Below are positions 6,749 to 17,100 of a stretch of DNA of 21,055 nucleotides, one piece after another. The stretch's first letter is position 1; the number at the start of each line of letters is the position of its first letter. The position numbers and the translations under genes are program-made. This DNA comes from Leuconostoc kimchii IMSNU 11154 (GTDB taxonomy: Bacteria; Bacillota; Bacilli; Lactobacillales; Lactobacillaceae): assembly GCF_000092505.1 (NCBI RefSeq), contig NC_014131.1:1-21055 (forward strand), given 5' to 3'. The notes beneath the pieces are model-generated. The model saw nothing but the letters and a program-made list of their open reading frames with translations. It was not told the origin of the DNA and made no database searches.

Positions 6749-6782
6749 TTATCCAACAACACGCCCAAAGGAGCGTATTTAT

Positions 6783-7937
6783 ATGTCAATTATACCAGAA
6801 TCAAAGACAAGGCAGGTACACACCTTGAATGAGTTATCAAAACGAAAAGTCGTCGAACATAATAGTTTAATCACATCCATTGCCAAGATGGATAAAACAC
6901 CCCTCAAGATGTTTGAACTAGCGGTGTCTTTAATTGATACCGACAATCCACCTCAAGATCAAACAGTGTATTTATCAAAGCAAGAAATGTTTGCTTTTTT
7001 TAAAGTCAATGATAATGATAAGAACAGTCGCTTTAAACAAGCGATTGAAAAAATGCAGAAACAAGCTTTTTTTCAGATTAAAAAAGAACAAGATAAAGGG
7101 TTTAAGTTTGTTAGTATTGTGCCAATCCCTTATGTGGAATGGACGGATTATAGTGACGAAGTAAAAATTGAATTTCATCGTGAAATCATGCCTTACTTAA
7201 TCAATCTCAAAACCAATTTCACCCAACATGCCTTGTCAGATATTGCAGAATTGAATAGTAAGTATGCAATAATTTTGTATCGCTGGTTATCAATGAATTA
7301 CAACCAATATGATCACTACAGCGTTAAAGGTGGACGACGAGAAGAACAAGTAGAAAGCTATCGTAATCCCAAAATCGGTATTCGAGAGTTGCGAGAAATG
7401 ACTGATACTGTTAATGAGTATCAGAGGTTTGATAGGTTTGAGAGCTATATCTTGAAAAACTCTTTAAAAGAAATTAATGCTCATACAACTTTTAACGTGA
7501 CGCACGAGAAAGTTAAAAAAGGACGCAGCATTGATAGTATCGTCTTCCATATCACTAAAAAGCAGGTGGCAGATGATATTAGTTACAAGTTAGATGATCC
7601 AACTTATATTGACGGTAAGATAAGGCAAGAAGAAAGTGAAAAAGACCTCGTATATGAAGCTATGAAAAGTCCATATACAAAATTGCTGATGGAACATTTC
7701 TTGTTGACATATATTGATTTAACGGATACGACTATTTTGTCCGGGTTACAGAAAAATGTTTATCCACTTTATGACGAATTAAAAGAGTTACGTGGTTTAA
7801 AGGGCGTGAAAGAGCACTTAGCATATATCCGAGATAAACAAGATGACTATTCGAAAAAGAATATTGCTAAGTATCTTAAAAAATCGATTGAACAGTATCT
7901 ACCAATCGTTAAAAGGCAGGATATAGATCATGAGTGA
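6783..7937 (+). CDS. repB: Replication initiator RepB (Rep_3 family)
   Basis: The protein has 384 residues. The N-terminal half (about 25-250) matches the initiator replication protein family: HNSLITSIAKMDKTPLKMFELAVSLI, then EFHREIMPYLINLKTNFTQ and SKYAIILYRWLS, which form the tandem winged helices that bind iterons. The remainder is a variable C-terminal domain. AAAGGAG (6768-6774) supports the start. Iterons lie about 110 bases upstream. It should open the origin and recruit the host helicase, with dimers acting as repressors at the inverted repeat before the gene. It overlaps the next gene by 8 bases, which suggests translational coupling. Confidence 0.95.
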   Translation: MSIIPESKTRQVHTLNELSKRKVVEHNSLITSIAKMDKTPLKMFELAVSLIDTDNPPQDQTVYLSKQEMFAFFKVNDNDKNSRFKQAIEKMQKQAFFQIKKEQDKGFKFVSIVPIPYVEWTDYSDEVKIEFHREIMPYLINLKTNFTQHALSDIAELNSKYAIILYRWLSMNYNQYDHYSVKGGRREEQVESYRNPKIGIRELREMTDTVNEYQRFDRFESYILKNSLKEINAHTTFNVTHEKVKKGRSIDSIVFHITKKQVADDISYKLDDPTYIDGKIRQEESEKDLVYEAMKSPYTKLLMEHFLLTYIDLTDTTILSGLQKNVYPLYDELKELRGLKGVKEHLAYIRDKQDDYSKKNIAKYLKKSIEQYLPIVKRQDIDHE

Positions 7938-8493
7938 AAATTTAAAAACAATTCGAGAACTTGCTGATGAGTTGGGAGTATCCAAAAAGAAAATACATTA
8001 CCAAGTGTCTAAATTAGATAGCAATTTGATACAAAGATTGGACGGAACTATATACCTTGGTAAAACTGCAATATCAAAGATAAAATCAAGTATTGGATAC
8101 TCTAAAGTGTCTGAATTAGATACTTTAAATATCCAAAATAGACATGAATTAGATAGTAGATTAGACACTGAAAAAAACGAGCTGATTAATGAAAAGTCTG
8201 AACAAATTAGTTATTTGAAGGAACAACTGAATAAAAAAGATGGCCAGTTAGCTATCAAAGATGAACAGATAAAAAGTCTAGTCGAAATTCAGAATCAGAC
8301 ACAAAACTTACTAGATCAACAACAACGATTAGCATTACAGGATAAAAAACTGCTAGAAGAATACAAGTCAGAAATACAAAGCCTCAAAGCATTAACAACA
8401 GAAGATAATAAAGCTCATGCAGAAGAACATTCTGAAGATGCTAATATCGGTGTAAAAGATAAATCAAAGCGCTGGTGGCACTTTGGAAAGTAG
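7930..8493 (+). CDS. Replication-associated HTH/coiled-coil plasmid protein (RepC/DUF536-like)
   Basis: The protein has 187 residues. An N-terminal helix-turn-helix (TIRELADELGVSKKKIHYQV) is followed by a long coiled coil (about 70-150, with SYLKEQLNKKDGQLAIKDEQ) and a basic, Trp-containing tail (KSKRWWHFGK). This build is typical of the second gene of repB operons in lactobacilli, often called RepC or orf2. It is thought to affect copy number or segregation and is not essential for replication in related plasmids. It starts inside the end of repB. I infer a maintenance role; there is no direct evidence in the sequence. Confidence 0.82.
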   Translation: MSENLKTIRELADELGVSKKKIHYQVSKLDSNLIQRLDGTIYLGKTAISKIKSSIGYSKVSELDTLNIQNRHELDSRLDTEKNELINEKSEQISYLKEQLNKKDGQLAIKDEQIKSLVEIQNQTQNLLDQQQRLALQDKKLLEEYKSEIQSLKALTTEDNKAHAEEHSEDANIGVKDKSKRWWHFGK

Positions 8494-8526
8494 AAAACAT
8501 TTTTAAAGAAAGACTGCTGGGATAAT

Positions 8527-11500
8527 ATGAAGAATTTTGATAATGTGAATGAACGAGTAATAGACGATTTGAGGCAAGAAATTAAGTCTCATAGCAAAAT
8601 AAAAATAGCAGCTGCATCTTTTTCAATCTATGCGTATGAGGCACTTAAAACCGAATTAGAAAAAACAGATGCTGTTCAATTTTTGTTTACGAGTAATTTA
8701 TTTACGAAAGAGAAAGTGCCTAATGAAAAAAGAGAGTTCTTTATTCCACGGTTAAATCGTGAGAGTCAGTTATACCGCGATGGCTTTGAACTAAAAATAC
8801 GAAATGAGCTATCTCAAAAAGCCATTGCTAAAGAAGTTGCAGAATGGATTGAGCACAGAGTTACCTTTAAATCAAATATATCTGGTAAACAATCAGATAA
8901 TTTTATGATCATTAATAGCAAAAATGATACCAATGTATACTTACCGATTGATGAATTTACAACATCTGAATTGGGTGTATCTCAAGGGGAAAAACTTTTT
9001 TATAATATTTCAAAGTTTGAAAACGAAAATACACAGCGATTTCTGAATGCATTTGATCAAGTGTGGAATAATCCCGATTACGTTGATGAGGTTACTAATA
9101 CTGTTTTAGATAATATAACAGCTGCCTATCAAGAAAATGCGCCAGAATTTATCTATTACCTTGCGTTATACAATATATTTAGTGAGTTTTTGTCAGATTT
9201 GGACGCAGAATATTTGCCAGATGAACGTACCGGATTTAAAGAGTCAAAAATTTGGTCACTTTTGTATGATTTTCAAAAAGATGCGGTTGTGGGTGCGATT
9301 AGCAAATTAGAGAAACATAATGGGGTGATTTTGGCGGATTCTGTTGGGTTAGGGAAAACATTTTCTGCCATAGGCGTGATTAAATACTATGAATCCCGTA
9401 ATAAAAATGTTCTTGTCTTATCTCCTAAGAGATTGAAAGATAACTGGAATAATTACAAGAATAATTATAAAAACAATCCCCTAGCTGAAGATCGATTACG
9501 GTATGATGTCTTATTTCATACTGATATGGACAGAGAACAAGGCGAAAGTAACGGAATTGATCTTGGGAAAATAAATTGGGGAAACTACGATTTAGTTGTG
9601 ATTGATGAAAGTCATAATTTCAGAAATGGTGATGGCACAACTCATAAGAAGAATGATGGATCTGAAAATCGTTATCAAAAATTAATGCGTAAAATTATTA
9701 AGACAGGTGTTAAAACCAAGGTGCTGATGCTTTCTGCAACACCAGTTAATACTGATTTTTCAGATTTACGCAACCAATTGATGCTATCTGCAGAAGGTGA
9801 CAGTGATACTCTAACTCAGAGTTTAAACACCAAAAATTCTGTTACAGAAATTTTTGCACAAGCACAAAGGGCATTTAAAGAGTGGTCGCAATTGGATGTT
9901 TCCAATCGTACAACAGAACAGCTGCTTGATATGTTGGATTTTGATTTTTTTGAATTACTAGATAGTGTCACAATTGCCCGTAGTCGTAAGCATATTCAAA
10001 AGTATTACGATAAGGAAGCCATTGGCAACTTTCCGAAAAGGTTGACTCCCATCAACAAGAGCCCTAAATTAACAGATTTAGATATATCATATAATCAAAT
10101 TTTCTTGTTTATTGATCGTCTTAACCTAGAAGTGTACAATCCTCTACAATACGTCTATCCATCTAAAATTAGTAAATATATTGATGAAAGCCGTCCAAAC
10201 GCAGCTAGCTGGGGAAATCGTGAAAAAGGTCGTAACCAATTGATGGTTACTAACTTATTGAAACGAGCGGAAAGCTCAATTTATAGTTTTCGATTAACTA
10301 GCGAACGGATTTTAAGCAACATTGATCATAAATTACAAACCATCGCCAATTATGAGAAATATAAGCAAGGCATCATTGAAAATATTGAAGATGATTTTGA
10401 AGAGGATACGTTTACAGTCGGTAAGGATCTAAAAATTGACTTAGCTGATATGGACTATCGATCATGGCGTGAAAAACTATTAGTTGATCAAAATGTTTTC
10501 ATGGAATTATTAAATTTAATTCAGGTAATTACACCAGATCATGATGCTAAGTTATCAGAATTAACAGCATTAATTCGCAATAAAATTGAACATCCTATTA
10601 ACGCTAATAATCATAAAATTATTATTTTTACAGCCTTTTCAGATACGGCAGACTATTTGTATAACTATCTATCAGATAGACTCAATCAAGTTGGTAACCT
10701 ACATACGGCTTTGATTTCCGGAAGTAGAACGGCTACTACCGTTTCAGATGTAGGAAATGACTTTAATACGTTACTCACATTATTTAGCCCCAAATCTAAA
10801 AATCGTGACGCCTTAGGTTTGCATGGTGAAATTGATGTCATCATTGCAACTGACGTCATTAGTGAAGGTCAAAATCTACAGGATGCAGACTATTTAATTA
10901 ATTATGACATTCATTGGAATCCAGTCCGTATTATTCAAAGATTTGGCCGAATTGACCGTATTGGTTCAACGAATGATGTTATTCAAATGGTGAACTTCTG
11001 GCCAGATATTAGTCTCGATGAGTATATTAACTTAAAAGCGCGCGTTGAAAATCGTGCCAAACTAGTGGCTGTATCGTCAACAGGTGAAGATACCATTGAT
11101 AATACAGATCCAGATATGGCCTATCGTAAAAAGCAACTTGAAACGTTGCAAAATGAAGTAGTTGATTTAGAGGATATGTCTAGCGGTGTCAATATTATGG
11201 ACTTAGGTCTTAATGAGTTTCAACTTGACCTGCAAAAACTGCGCGAGAAATATGGTGATTATGAGGCAAAACCATATGGAATTCATGCGATAACCCAATC
11301 TGATAATAACCATCCAGCGGGTGTTATTTTTGTTTTAAAAAATCACAATAATGCCATGAATATTGATAAACAAAATCGATTGCATCCATTTTATTTAGTC
11401 TATATCGATGAAAATGGTGAAGTAGTCTCAAGTCACTTTAACCCCAAAAAAGTTCTGGATGACATGAGATATCTTTCTAAAGATAGATCACTACCTATTG

Positions 11501-11721
11501 AGAATCTCACGCAATCATTCAATATAGAGACCCGTGAAGGAAAAGAGATGAGTAAGTATTCTAATTTATTGAATCAAGCAATTGATTCAATGATCAATGG
11601 TAAAAAAGAAAAAGATATTGATAGTCTCTTTACGACGGGAGGCACCACAGCTTTAGAAAATGATATCAGTGGGTTAAATGATTTTGAATTAATTGATTTT
11701 CTGGTCGTTAGAGGTGAATAA
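8527..11721 (+). CDS. SNF2-family helicase/translocase with PLD-like N-terminal region
   Basis: The protein has 1064 residues. Residues about 15-165 resemble the phospholipase-D-like domain seen in front of many bacterial SNF2 proteins (IKIAAASFSIYAYEALKTEL), but no HxKxxxx(D/N) motif is visible, so that part is probably non-catalytic. Superfamily 2 motifs follow: Walker A DSVGLGKT (about 273-280), DESH (360-363), SATPVNT, and IATDVISEGQNLQDADYLIN with QRFGRIDRIG (about 805-814). It heads a tightly packed operon: the next gene starts directly after its stop. I infer an ATP-driven DNA translocase supporting the Mod-Res pair downstream. The ribosome site is weak and the 33-base gap from the rep operon has no clear promoter. 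Confidence 0.9.
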   Translation: MKNFDNVNERVIDDLRQEIKSHSKIKIAAASFSIYAYEALKTELEKTDAVQFLFTSNLFTKEKVPNEKREFFIPRLNRESQLYRDGFELKIRNELSQKAIAKEVAEWIEHRVTFKSNISGKQSDNFMIINSKNDTNVYLPIDEFTTSELGVSQGEKLFYNISKFENENTQRFLNAFDQVWNNPDYVDEVTNTVLDNITAAYQENAPEFIYYLALYNIFSEFLSDLDAEYLPDERTGFKESKIWSLLYDFQKDAVVGAISKLEKHNGVILADSVGLGKTFSAIGVIKYYESRNKNVLVLSPKRLKDNWNNYKNNYKNNPLAEDRLRYDVLFHTDMDREQGESNGIDLGKINWGNYDLVVIDESHNFRNGDGTTHKKNDGSENRYQKLMRKIIKTGVKTKVLMLSATPVNTDFSDLRNQLMLSAEGDSDTLTQSLNTKNSVTEIFAQAQRAFKEWSQLDVSNRTTEQLLDMLDFDFFELLDSVTIARSRKHIQKYYDKEAIGNFPKRLTPINKSPKLTDLDISYNQIFLFIDRLNLEVYNPLQYVYPSKISKYIDESRPNAASWGNREKGRNQLMVTNLLKRAESSIYSFRLTSERILSNIDHKLQTIANYEKYKQGIIENIEDDFEEDTFTVGKDLKIDLADMDYRSWREKLLVDQNVFMELLNLIQVITPDHDAKLSELTALIRNKIEHPINANNHKIIIFTAFSDTADYLYNYLSDRLNQVGNLHTALISGSRTATTVSDVGNDFNTLLTLFSPKSKNRDALGLHGEIDVIIATDVISEGQNLQDADYLINYDIHWNPVRIIQRFGRIDRIGSTNDVIQMVNFWPDISLDEYINLKARVENRAKLVAVSSTGEDTIDNTDPDMAYRKKQLETLQNEVVDLEDMSSGVNIMDLGLNEFQLDLQKLREKYGDYEAKPYGIHAITQSDNNHPAGVIFVLKNHNNAMNIDKQNRLHPFYLVYIDENGEVVSSHFNPKKVLDDMRYLSKDRSLPIENLTQSFNIETREGKEMSKYSNLLNQAIDSMINGKKEKDIDSLFTTGGTTALENDISGLNDFELIDFLVVRGE

Positions 11722-12279
11722 ATGATAGTAGATATTCCAAAACAGGCCGTTGTAAATCGCATTATTCCAAAAGATAGGTTTAACTTTGAAGATGCTAAAA
11801 AAATTGAACGTATCCGTTGGGTGGGTAAACTTGCGCCTAATACGATTAATCTGCCTGCTAAAAAAATACAGGAAATTGAGGTTTTTAGTGTTGAAATGCC
11901 CGACTTTGATTTAAATGTTATTAAAGAGATTGTCACTAAAATACCGCAAGAAATTTTATTCATCGTCAATGGTGAACTGGGCATCATGTATTATCTAGAT
12001 CAGTTTATTTCTAAAAAAGTGGCTGATAAACTTCAACTGAACGGTTTATCGATTGATGATGTTCGCGATAACTTTATTCGCCAATTGTTAGATATTACAG
12101 ACATCTCAAAATCTTTGAAACAACAAGTTGAAAAAATACAGCTAATGCATGAATTAGAATCTGAAATAGATCGGATCAACAATAAGATTAAAAGAACGGT
12201 CCAAATTAATAAAAAACAACTTTTGGCTAGAGAAAGATATGCACTAGAGCAGCGTTTGGCCAAAGTTAAAGGAGAATAA
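11722..12279 (+). CDS. DUF4391-family protein
   Basis: The protein has 185 residues and matches DUF4391. The family-like stretch FNFEDAKKIERIRWVGKLAP is followed by NTINLPAKKIQEIEVFSVEM and IPQEILFIVNGELGIMYYLD. The C-terminal third is charged and helical (ELESEIDRINNKIKRTVQIN), a likely interaction surface. DUF4391 proteins recur next to SNF2 helicases and type III methyltransferases, but their biochemical role is not known to me. No nuclease or nucleotide-binding motif stands out. The start codon abuts the stop of the helicase gene, with GAGGTGA just before, and mod begins three bases after the stop, so all are co-translated. It may be a bridge or specificity factor between the translocase and the modification-restriction complex. 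Confidence 0.85.
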   Translation: MIVDIPKQAVVNRIIPKDRFNFEDAKKIERIRWVGKLAPNTINLPAKKIQEIEVFSVEMPDFDLNVIKEIVTKIPQEILFIVNGELGIMYYLDQFISKKVADKLQLNGLSIDDVRDNFIRQLLDITDISKSLKQQVEKIQLMHELESEIDRINNKIKRTVQINKKQLLARERYALEQRLAKVKGE

Positions 12280-12282
12280 GAA

Positions 12283-14142
12283 ATGCCCGATATACCAGAA
12301 AAAATTAATTTATCTAACGTTAATTCACGTCAAGTCAATCCTGAATTATTGAATGAATTACGTGATTTATTTTTCAAAGCAGAAGAACAAAAAGAACGTT
12401 ACGATTTTACGTGGAACGGAAAAGCAAAATCCTATTTTGAAGCTGCAGCGCCAACGACCAAAACATTACGTGCACAGCCAGAAGAAAGTGTGAATTTTGA
12501 AAAATCGGAGAATCTATTTATTACGGGGGATAATCTTGAAGCATTGAAATTATTGCAAGAATCGTATCTTGGAAAAATAGATATGATTTATATTGATCCA
12601 CCCTATAACACAGGCAAGGACTTTGTTTATCAAGATAACTTCAAAAAAACGCAAAAAGAAAATGACTTATCAGAAGGAATTATAGATGAAGAGGGGAATC
12701 GATTAGTAAAGAATGAAAAATCCAATGGGCGCTACCATTCTGATTGGTTAACTATGATGTATCCTAGATTGAAGTTGGCGCGTAATTTGTTATCGGATAC
12801 AGGTGTTATTTTTGTCTCTATAGATGATAACGAACAAGCAAATTTAAAATTATTAATGGATGAAATATTTGGTGAGGATAATTTTGTTAATAGATTTACT
12901 TGGGTCAATAAAAAAGAAGGTAGGTCATTAAAAAGTAAGGGTGCCAAATCTACATCTGAGCTCATCTATGCATACGCTAAAAATATTCAGTTAATTAATG
13001 AATTTAGTGCTAATACTCAGGATTTGAATAAATTAATGCCTACAATTTATTCTGATACAAACAATAAAATTTCTTTTGATGACAAGGGACCATACTTAGC
13101 TACTCATGAGTTATATAATGGGAATTCTGCATTTAACGAAGAGACTCGTCCTAATTTAGTATTTAATATTTGGTATAGGGAAGAGGACAAATCTGTTGTA
13201 TTTGAAAATCCGTATTCTCAATCATACGTATTAATAACTCCTCATAAAAATTCAGATGGCAGACACAAGTATCATGCCTATCGATGGTCACAGGAAAAAA
13301 TTAAAAATGAGATAGATGATTTATTATTTGTTAAATACAATGACACCTATAAAATTTTTACAAAAAGAAGAGAATTTGCCAATACTGTAATAAAAGATCT
13401 AATCACTGACATTCCCACAAACCAAGGGACTAGGGATTTACGTAAACTTGGAATTAACGAGTTTGATTTTCCAAAACCGGTAAGTCTTATTAAATTTTTG
13501 ATTCAAATATCTAGTCAATATAATTCAACTATTTTGGATTTTTTTGCTGGTTCAGGAACAACAGCAGAATCGGTGATGGCAATTAATCAACAGGATCAAG
13601 GTTCTCGAAACTACATTCTGATCACATTAGATGAATTACTTGATCAAGAGAACAAATACACCACTATTGATCAGATTTCTCGAGAACGCATTCGTCGTGC
13701 TGCTAAAAAAATTAGTGATACAAGTGGGTTCCGTGCCTTAAAGGTGGATTCAACAGGTTTAAAAGAAGATGTCTTTAAAACAGCTGGTGAACTCGATCAA
13801 GTAGATTTGCTACAAGATATTGATAATCACTCTGATAACCGTTCAGATTATGACTTACTCTATGACGTATTAGTAGATGGTGCGTTAGAATATAATCGAC
13901 CAATTACGATTGACACGATGAATGATGAACAGATTATCAAATATGATTATTTAGGCGAATTATCGGGGGTAGTGTGCTACTTCGGTGAAAACCTAACAGA
14001 TGAGTTAACCCGCCAAATTGCCACACTCAAACCTTTGATTGCAGTTTTCAAAGAATCAACGTTTGATAAATCAGCTCAAAAGGTAAATGTGATGGAGCAG
14101 TTCCGGATTATCAGTCCTGATACGAAAGTTAAGGTAATTTGA
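12283..14142 (+). CDS. mod: Type III restriction-modification DNA methyltransferase (Mod subunit)
   Basis: The protein has 619 residues, close to M.EcoP15I-type enzymes. The catalytic motif DPPY (105-108, in YIDPPYNTGKDF) comes before the AdoMet-binding motif FAGSGTT (421-427), the order of beta-class amino-methyltransferases, which predicts N6-adenine methylation of one strand of an asymmetric site. The region between (about 200-410) is the target-recognition domain and is least like family members I can recall; specificity cannot be predicted. GGAG precedes the start. Mod also guides Res, so the last residues (KVNVMEQFRIISPDTKVKVI) should contact it. The reading frame is intact with no repeat tract that would suggest phase variation. 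Confidence 0.95.
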   Translation: MPDIPEKINLSNVNSRQVNPELLNELRDLFFKAEEQKERYDFTWNGKAKSYFEAAAPTTKTLRAQPEESVNFEKSENLFITGDNLEALKLLQESYLGKIDMIYIDPPYNTGKDFVYQDNFKKTQKENDLSEGIIDEEGNRLVKNEKSNGRYHSDWLTMMYPRLKLARNLLSDTGVIFVSIDDNEQANLKLLMDEIFGEDNFVNRFTWVNKKEGRSLKSKGAKSTSELIYAYAKNIQLINEFSANTQDLNKLMPTIYSDTNNKISFDDKGPYLATHELYNGNSAFNEETRPNLVFNIWYREEDKSVVFENPYSQSYVLITPHKNSDGRHKYHAYRWSQEKIKNEIDDLLFVKYNDTYKIFTKRREFANTVIKDLITDIPTNQGTRDLRKLGINEFDFPKPVSLIKFLIQISSQYNSTILDFFAGSGTTAESVMAINQQDQGSRNYILITLDELLDQENKYTTIDQISRERIRRAAKKISDTSGFRALKVDSTGLKEDVFKTAGELDQVDLLQDIDNHSDNRSDYDLLYDVLVDGALEYNRPITIDTMNDEQIIKYDYLGELSGVVCYFGENLTDELTRQIATLKPLIAVFKESTFDKSAQKVNVMEQFRIISPDTKVKVI

Positions 14143-14176
14143 TGAAAAAGTATCAAGATAGTCTGGAGGAACAGCA

Positions 14177-17100
14177 ATGAAACTGCAGTATAAAAATCAA
14201 CCCTTTCAGCTAGAGGCCGTAGAGTCTGTCATAGCTACTTTTGAGGGACAACCTAGAAAAAATAACATGTCTTATATGATGGATATGGGACATGAAAAAA
14301 ACGTATCTTTAGACATTGTCAATGGATTTAAAAACGCAGATATCACATTATCTGAGAGTGATCTTTTAAAAAACATTCAAGTAACTCAAAAAAACAATGG
14401 ACTAGTAACTGATACTCAGCTAGTTAAAATGGCCATTGGTGGTAGAGATAAAAGTACAAAAATTGATAATTCTCGCGATATTCTAACTTTATCAGTAGAA
14501 ATGGAGACTGGTACAGGTAAGACATATACGTATATCAAGACAATGCTTGAATTAAACAAACAATATGGCTGGTCAAAATTTATCATTGTCGTTCCAAGCG
14601 TCGCCATTCGTGAAGGTATAGCCAAAACATTTGAGTCTACCGCCGAACACTTTAAACAAGCATACGGTGTTGGTGTTCGTTACTTTATTTATCATTCTAG
14701 TCACCTTGATCAAATTGAAGCATTTGCGAGCGATGCAGGTATCAATGTAATGATCGTCAATACACAGGCCTTTAACGCACGTGGAGCTGATGCAAGGCGA
14801 ATCGACATGGTATTAGATCAATTCCGTGGTAGACGCCCTATTGATGTCATTTCAGCAACCCATCCAATAATGATCATTGATGAACCGCAATCGGTTTTAG
14901 GAAATGGGTCAAAAGCTGACCTGAATGCAACACGCGTTGGGTTAGCAAAATTTAATCCTCTATTTTTCATTAATTACTCAGCGACACATCGTGATAACTA
15001 TAATATGATTTATCGATTAGATGCTGTAGATGCCTATCAAAAGAATCTAGTAAAAAAAATCGCGGTTAAAGGGATTGAAATATCGGGTTCCAATGCATCT
15101 AGTGGCTATCTATATATTGAAGCCATTAAAGAGCAACCAACATTAAAGGTACGGATTCAATTTGATAAATTATCCGCTACAGGGAGTGTGGTTAAAACTT
15201 CCAAGTTATTAGATAAAGGCGACAATATTTACCCTATTTCGGGGGAAATAGAATCTTATAAAAGTGGATTTATCATATCAGAAATTAATGCTGTGGAGCA
15301 GTTTGTTGAATTTACTAACGGTATGCGGTTATCTGTTGGTGAAGTCGTTGGAAATACTAACGAGGAAGATTTGAGACGGATACAAATCCGTGAGACCATC
15401 CAATCGCATTTTGCTAAAGAGGAGATTCTATTTAAGCGCGGTATTAAAACGTTGTCCTTATTTTTCATTGATGAAGTATCTAAATATAAAAATTATGATG
15501 CTATCGATGACAAAGGAATTTACGCTACGATTTTTGAGGAAGAATATCTCAATATTGCACGAGATCGATTAGCGGATTCTTTATTAGACGCAAATTATCG
15601 CTCTTATCTTGAACGCGAATTGAAATCTCCTGAAAAGGTTCATGCTGGATACTTCTCAATCGATAAAAAAGGGAAGGCTGTTGATAGTAAAATCAAACGT
15701 GGTAGTGAGTCTAGTGATGATATTTCAGCCTATGACTTGATTATGAAAAATAAAGAGCGGCTTTTATCATTTGAAGAACCTGTTCGTTTTATTTTCTCTC
15801 ACTCAGCGCTAAAAGAAGGATGGGATAATCCCAATGTCTTTCAAATTGCAACGTTGCGTCAATCTTCATCTGATATTAAGAAAAGACAAGAAATCGGTCG
15901 TGGATTACGTTTGGCAGTTAATCAAAATGGCGACCGCCAAGATGCGCAATATTTAGGTGAAAATGAGGTGAAACAAGTAAATGTGTTGACCGTTATCGCC
16001 AATGAGAGTTACGAAACATTTGCTCGAGGTCTTCAATCTGAAATATCTGACGCCATCAAAAATAGACCTAAATTCATCGAACCCAAGCTATTTGAAGGGC
16101 GAGAACTAGTTGTAGAAGATAGCACTGGACAAGTAACTGACAGGATACTGGTTGATAATACTCAGGCAGCTGAAATATGGTCTAGTTTAAAATCAGGCAT
16201 GCTCATCGACAAAAATAAGCAATCGTCTGATACTTATAAAAACCTATCCGCTCCAGAACAATTAGCAGCAATTCAGGATGCCTTAGATGATGATCTTAAA
16301 ATATTCGCACTACCTATTCAAAATTTAATCAATAGTGTATATAGCCCAAAAGATTTGCCGATTGACAATGAGAATAAACGCACTACTTTGAAATTAAATC
16401 GTGAAAAATATGCTAGTACAGAATTTAAAAGCTTATGGTCAAAAATAAACCGAAAGTCTTACTATACCGTCGATTTTGACGATCAAGAAATTATTGAAAA
16501 GTCAATTCAACTTATCAATAAAAATTTAACGGTGAAAACGCTAAAAGCTCGTATTACTGAAGGTAATATGTCCGCGAATGATACGGGAACAAGTTTTACA
16601 GTTAATGATAAGCGAACAACTGATATCGATAGGCCTGTAAACCATGTGAAATATGATTTAATCGGAGAAGTTTCTCAAAATGTAGGGTTACTACGGAAAA
16701 CAGTTGGTTATATTCTAACTGGTATCCACTCAGGACAATTCGCAAAATATCAATCTAATCCTGAAAACTTCATTGTGCAAATTAGCAATATCATTAATGC
16801 TGTCAAAGCACAAAATATTATTTCACATATTGTTTATAACAAGTTAGATGAGGTTTGGGATGAAGATGCAATATTTGCCAATAATGATATCCAAGGTATT
16901 ATGGGGCAAAATGTATTCGATGCAAAAAAACATCTTTATGATAAAGTTCGTGTTGATTCTGAAGTTGAGAAACGCTTTGCTAGCGAACTAGATGTTGAAC
17001 AGAATGTTGAAATGTATGTTAAATTACCTGGTGGGTTCTATATTAATACGCCAGTAGGTAAATACAATCCTGATTGGGCGATTGTCTTAAACGAACCCGA

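Noticed and set aside
11574..11987. Minus-strand 137-codon open frame
   Set aside because: It lies opposite the end of the SNF2 gene and the start of the DUF4391 gene, both strongly supported, and shows no domain or start signal.
12283..14142. Phase-variable mod gene
   Set aside because: No simple-sequence repeat tract or frameshift is seen in the mod frame.
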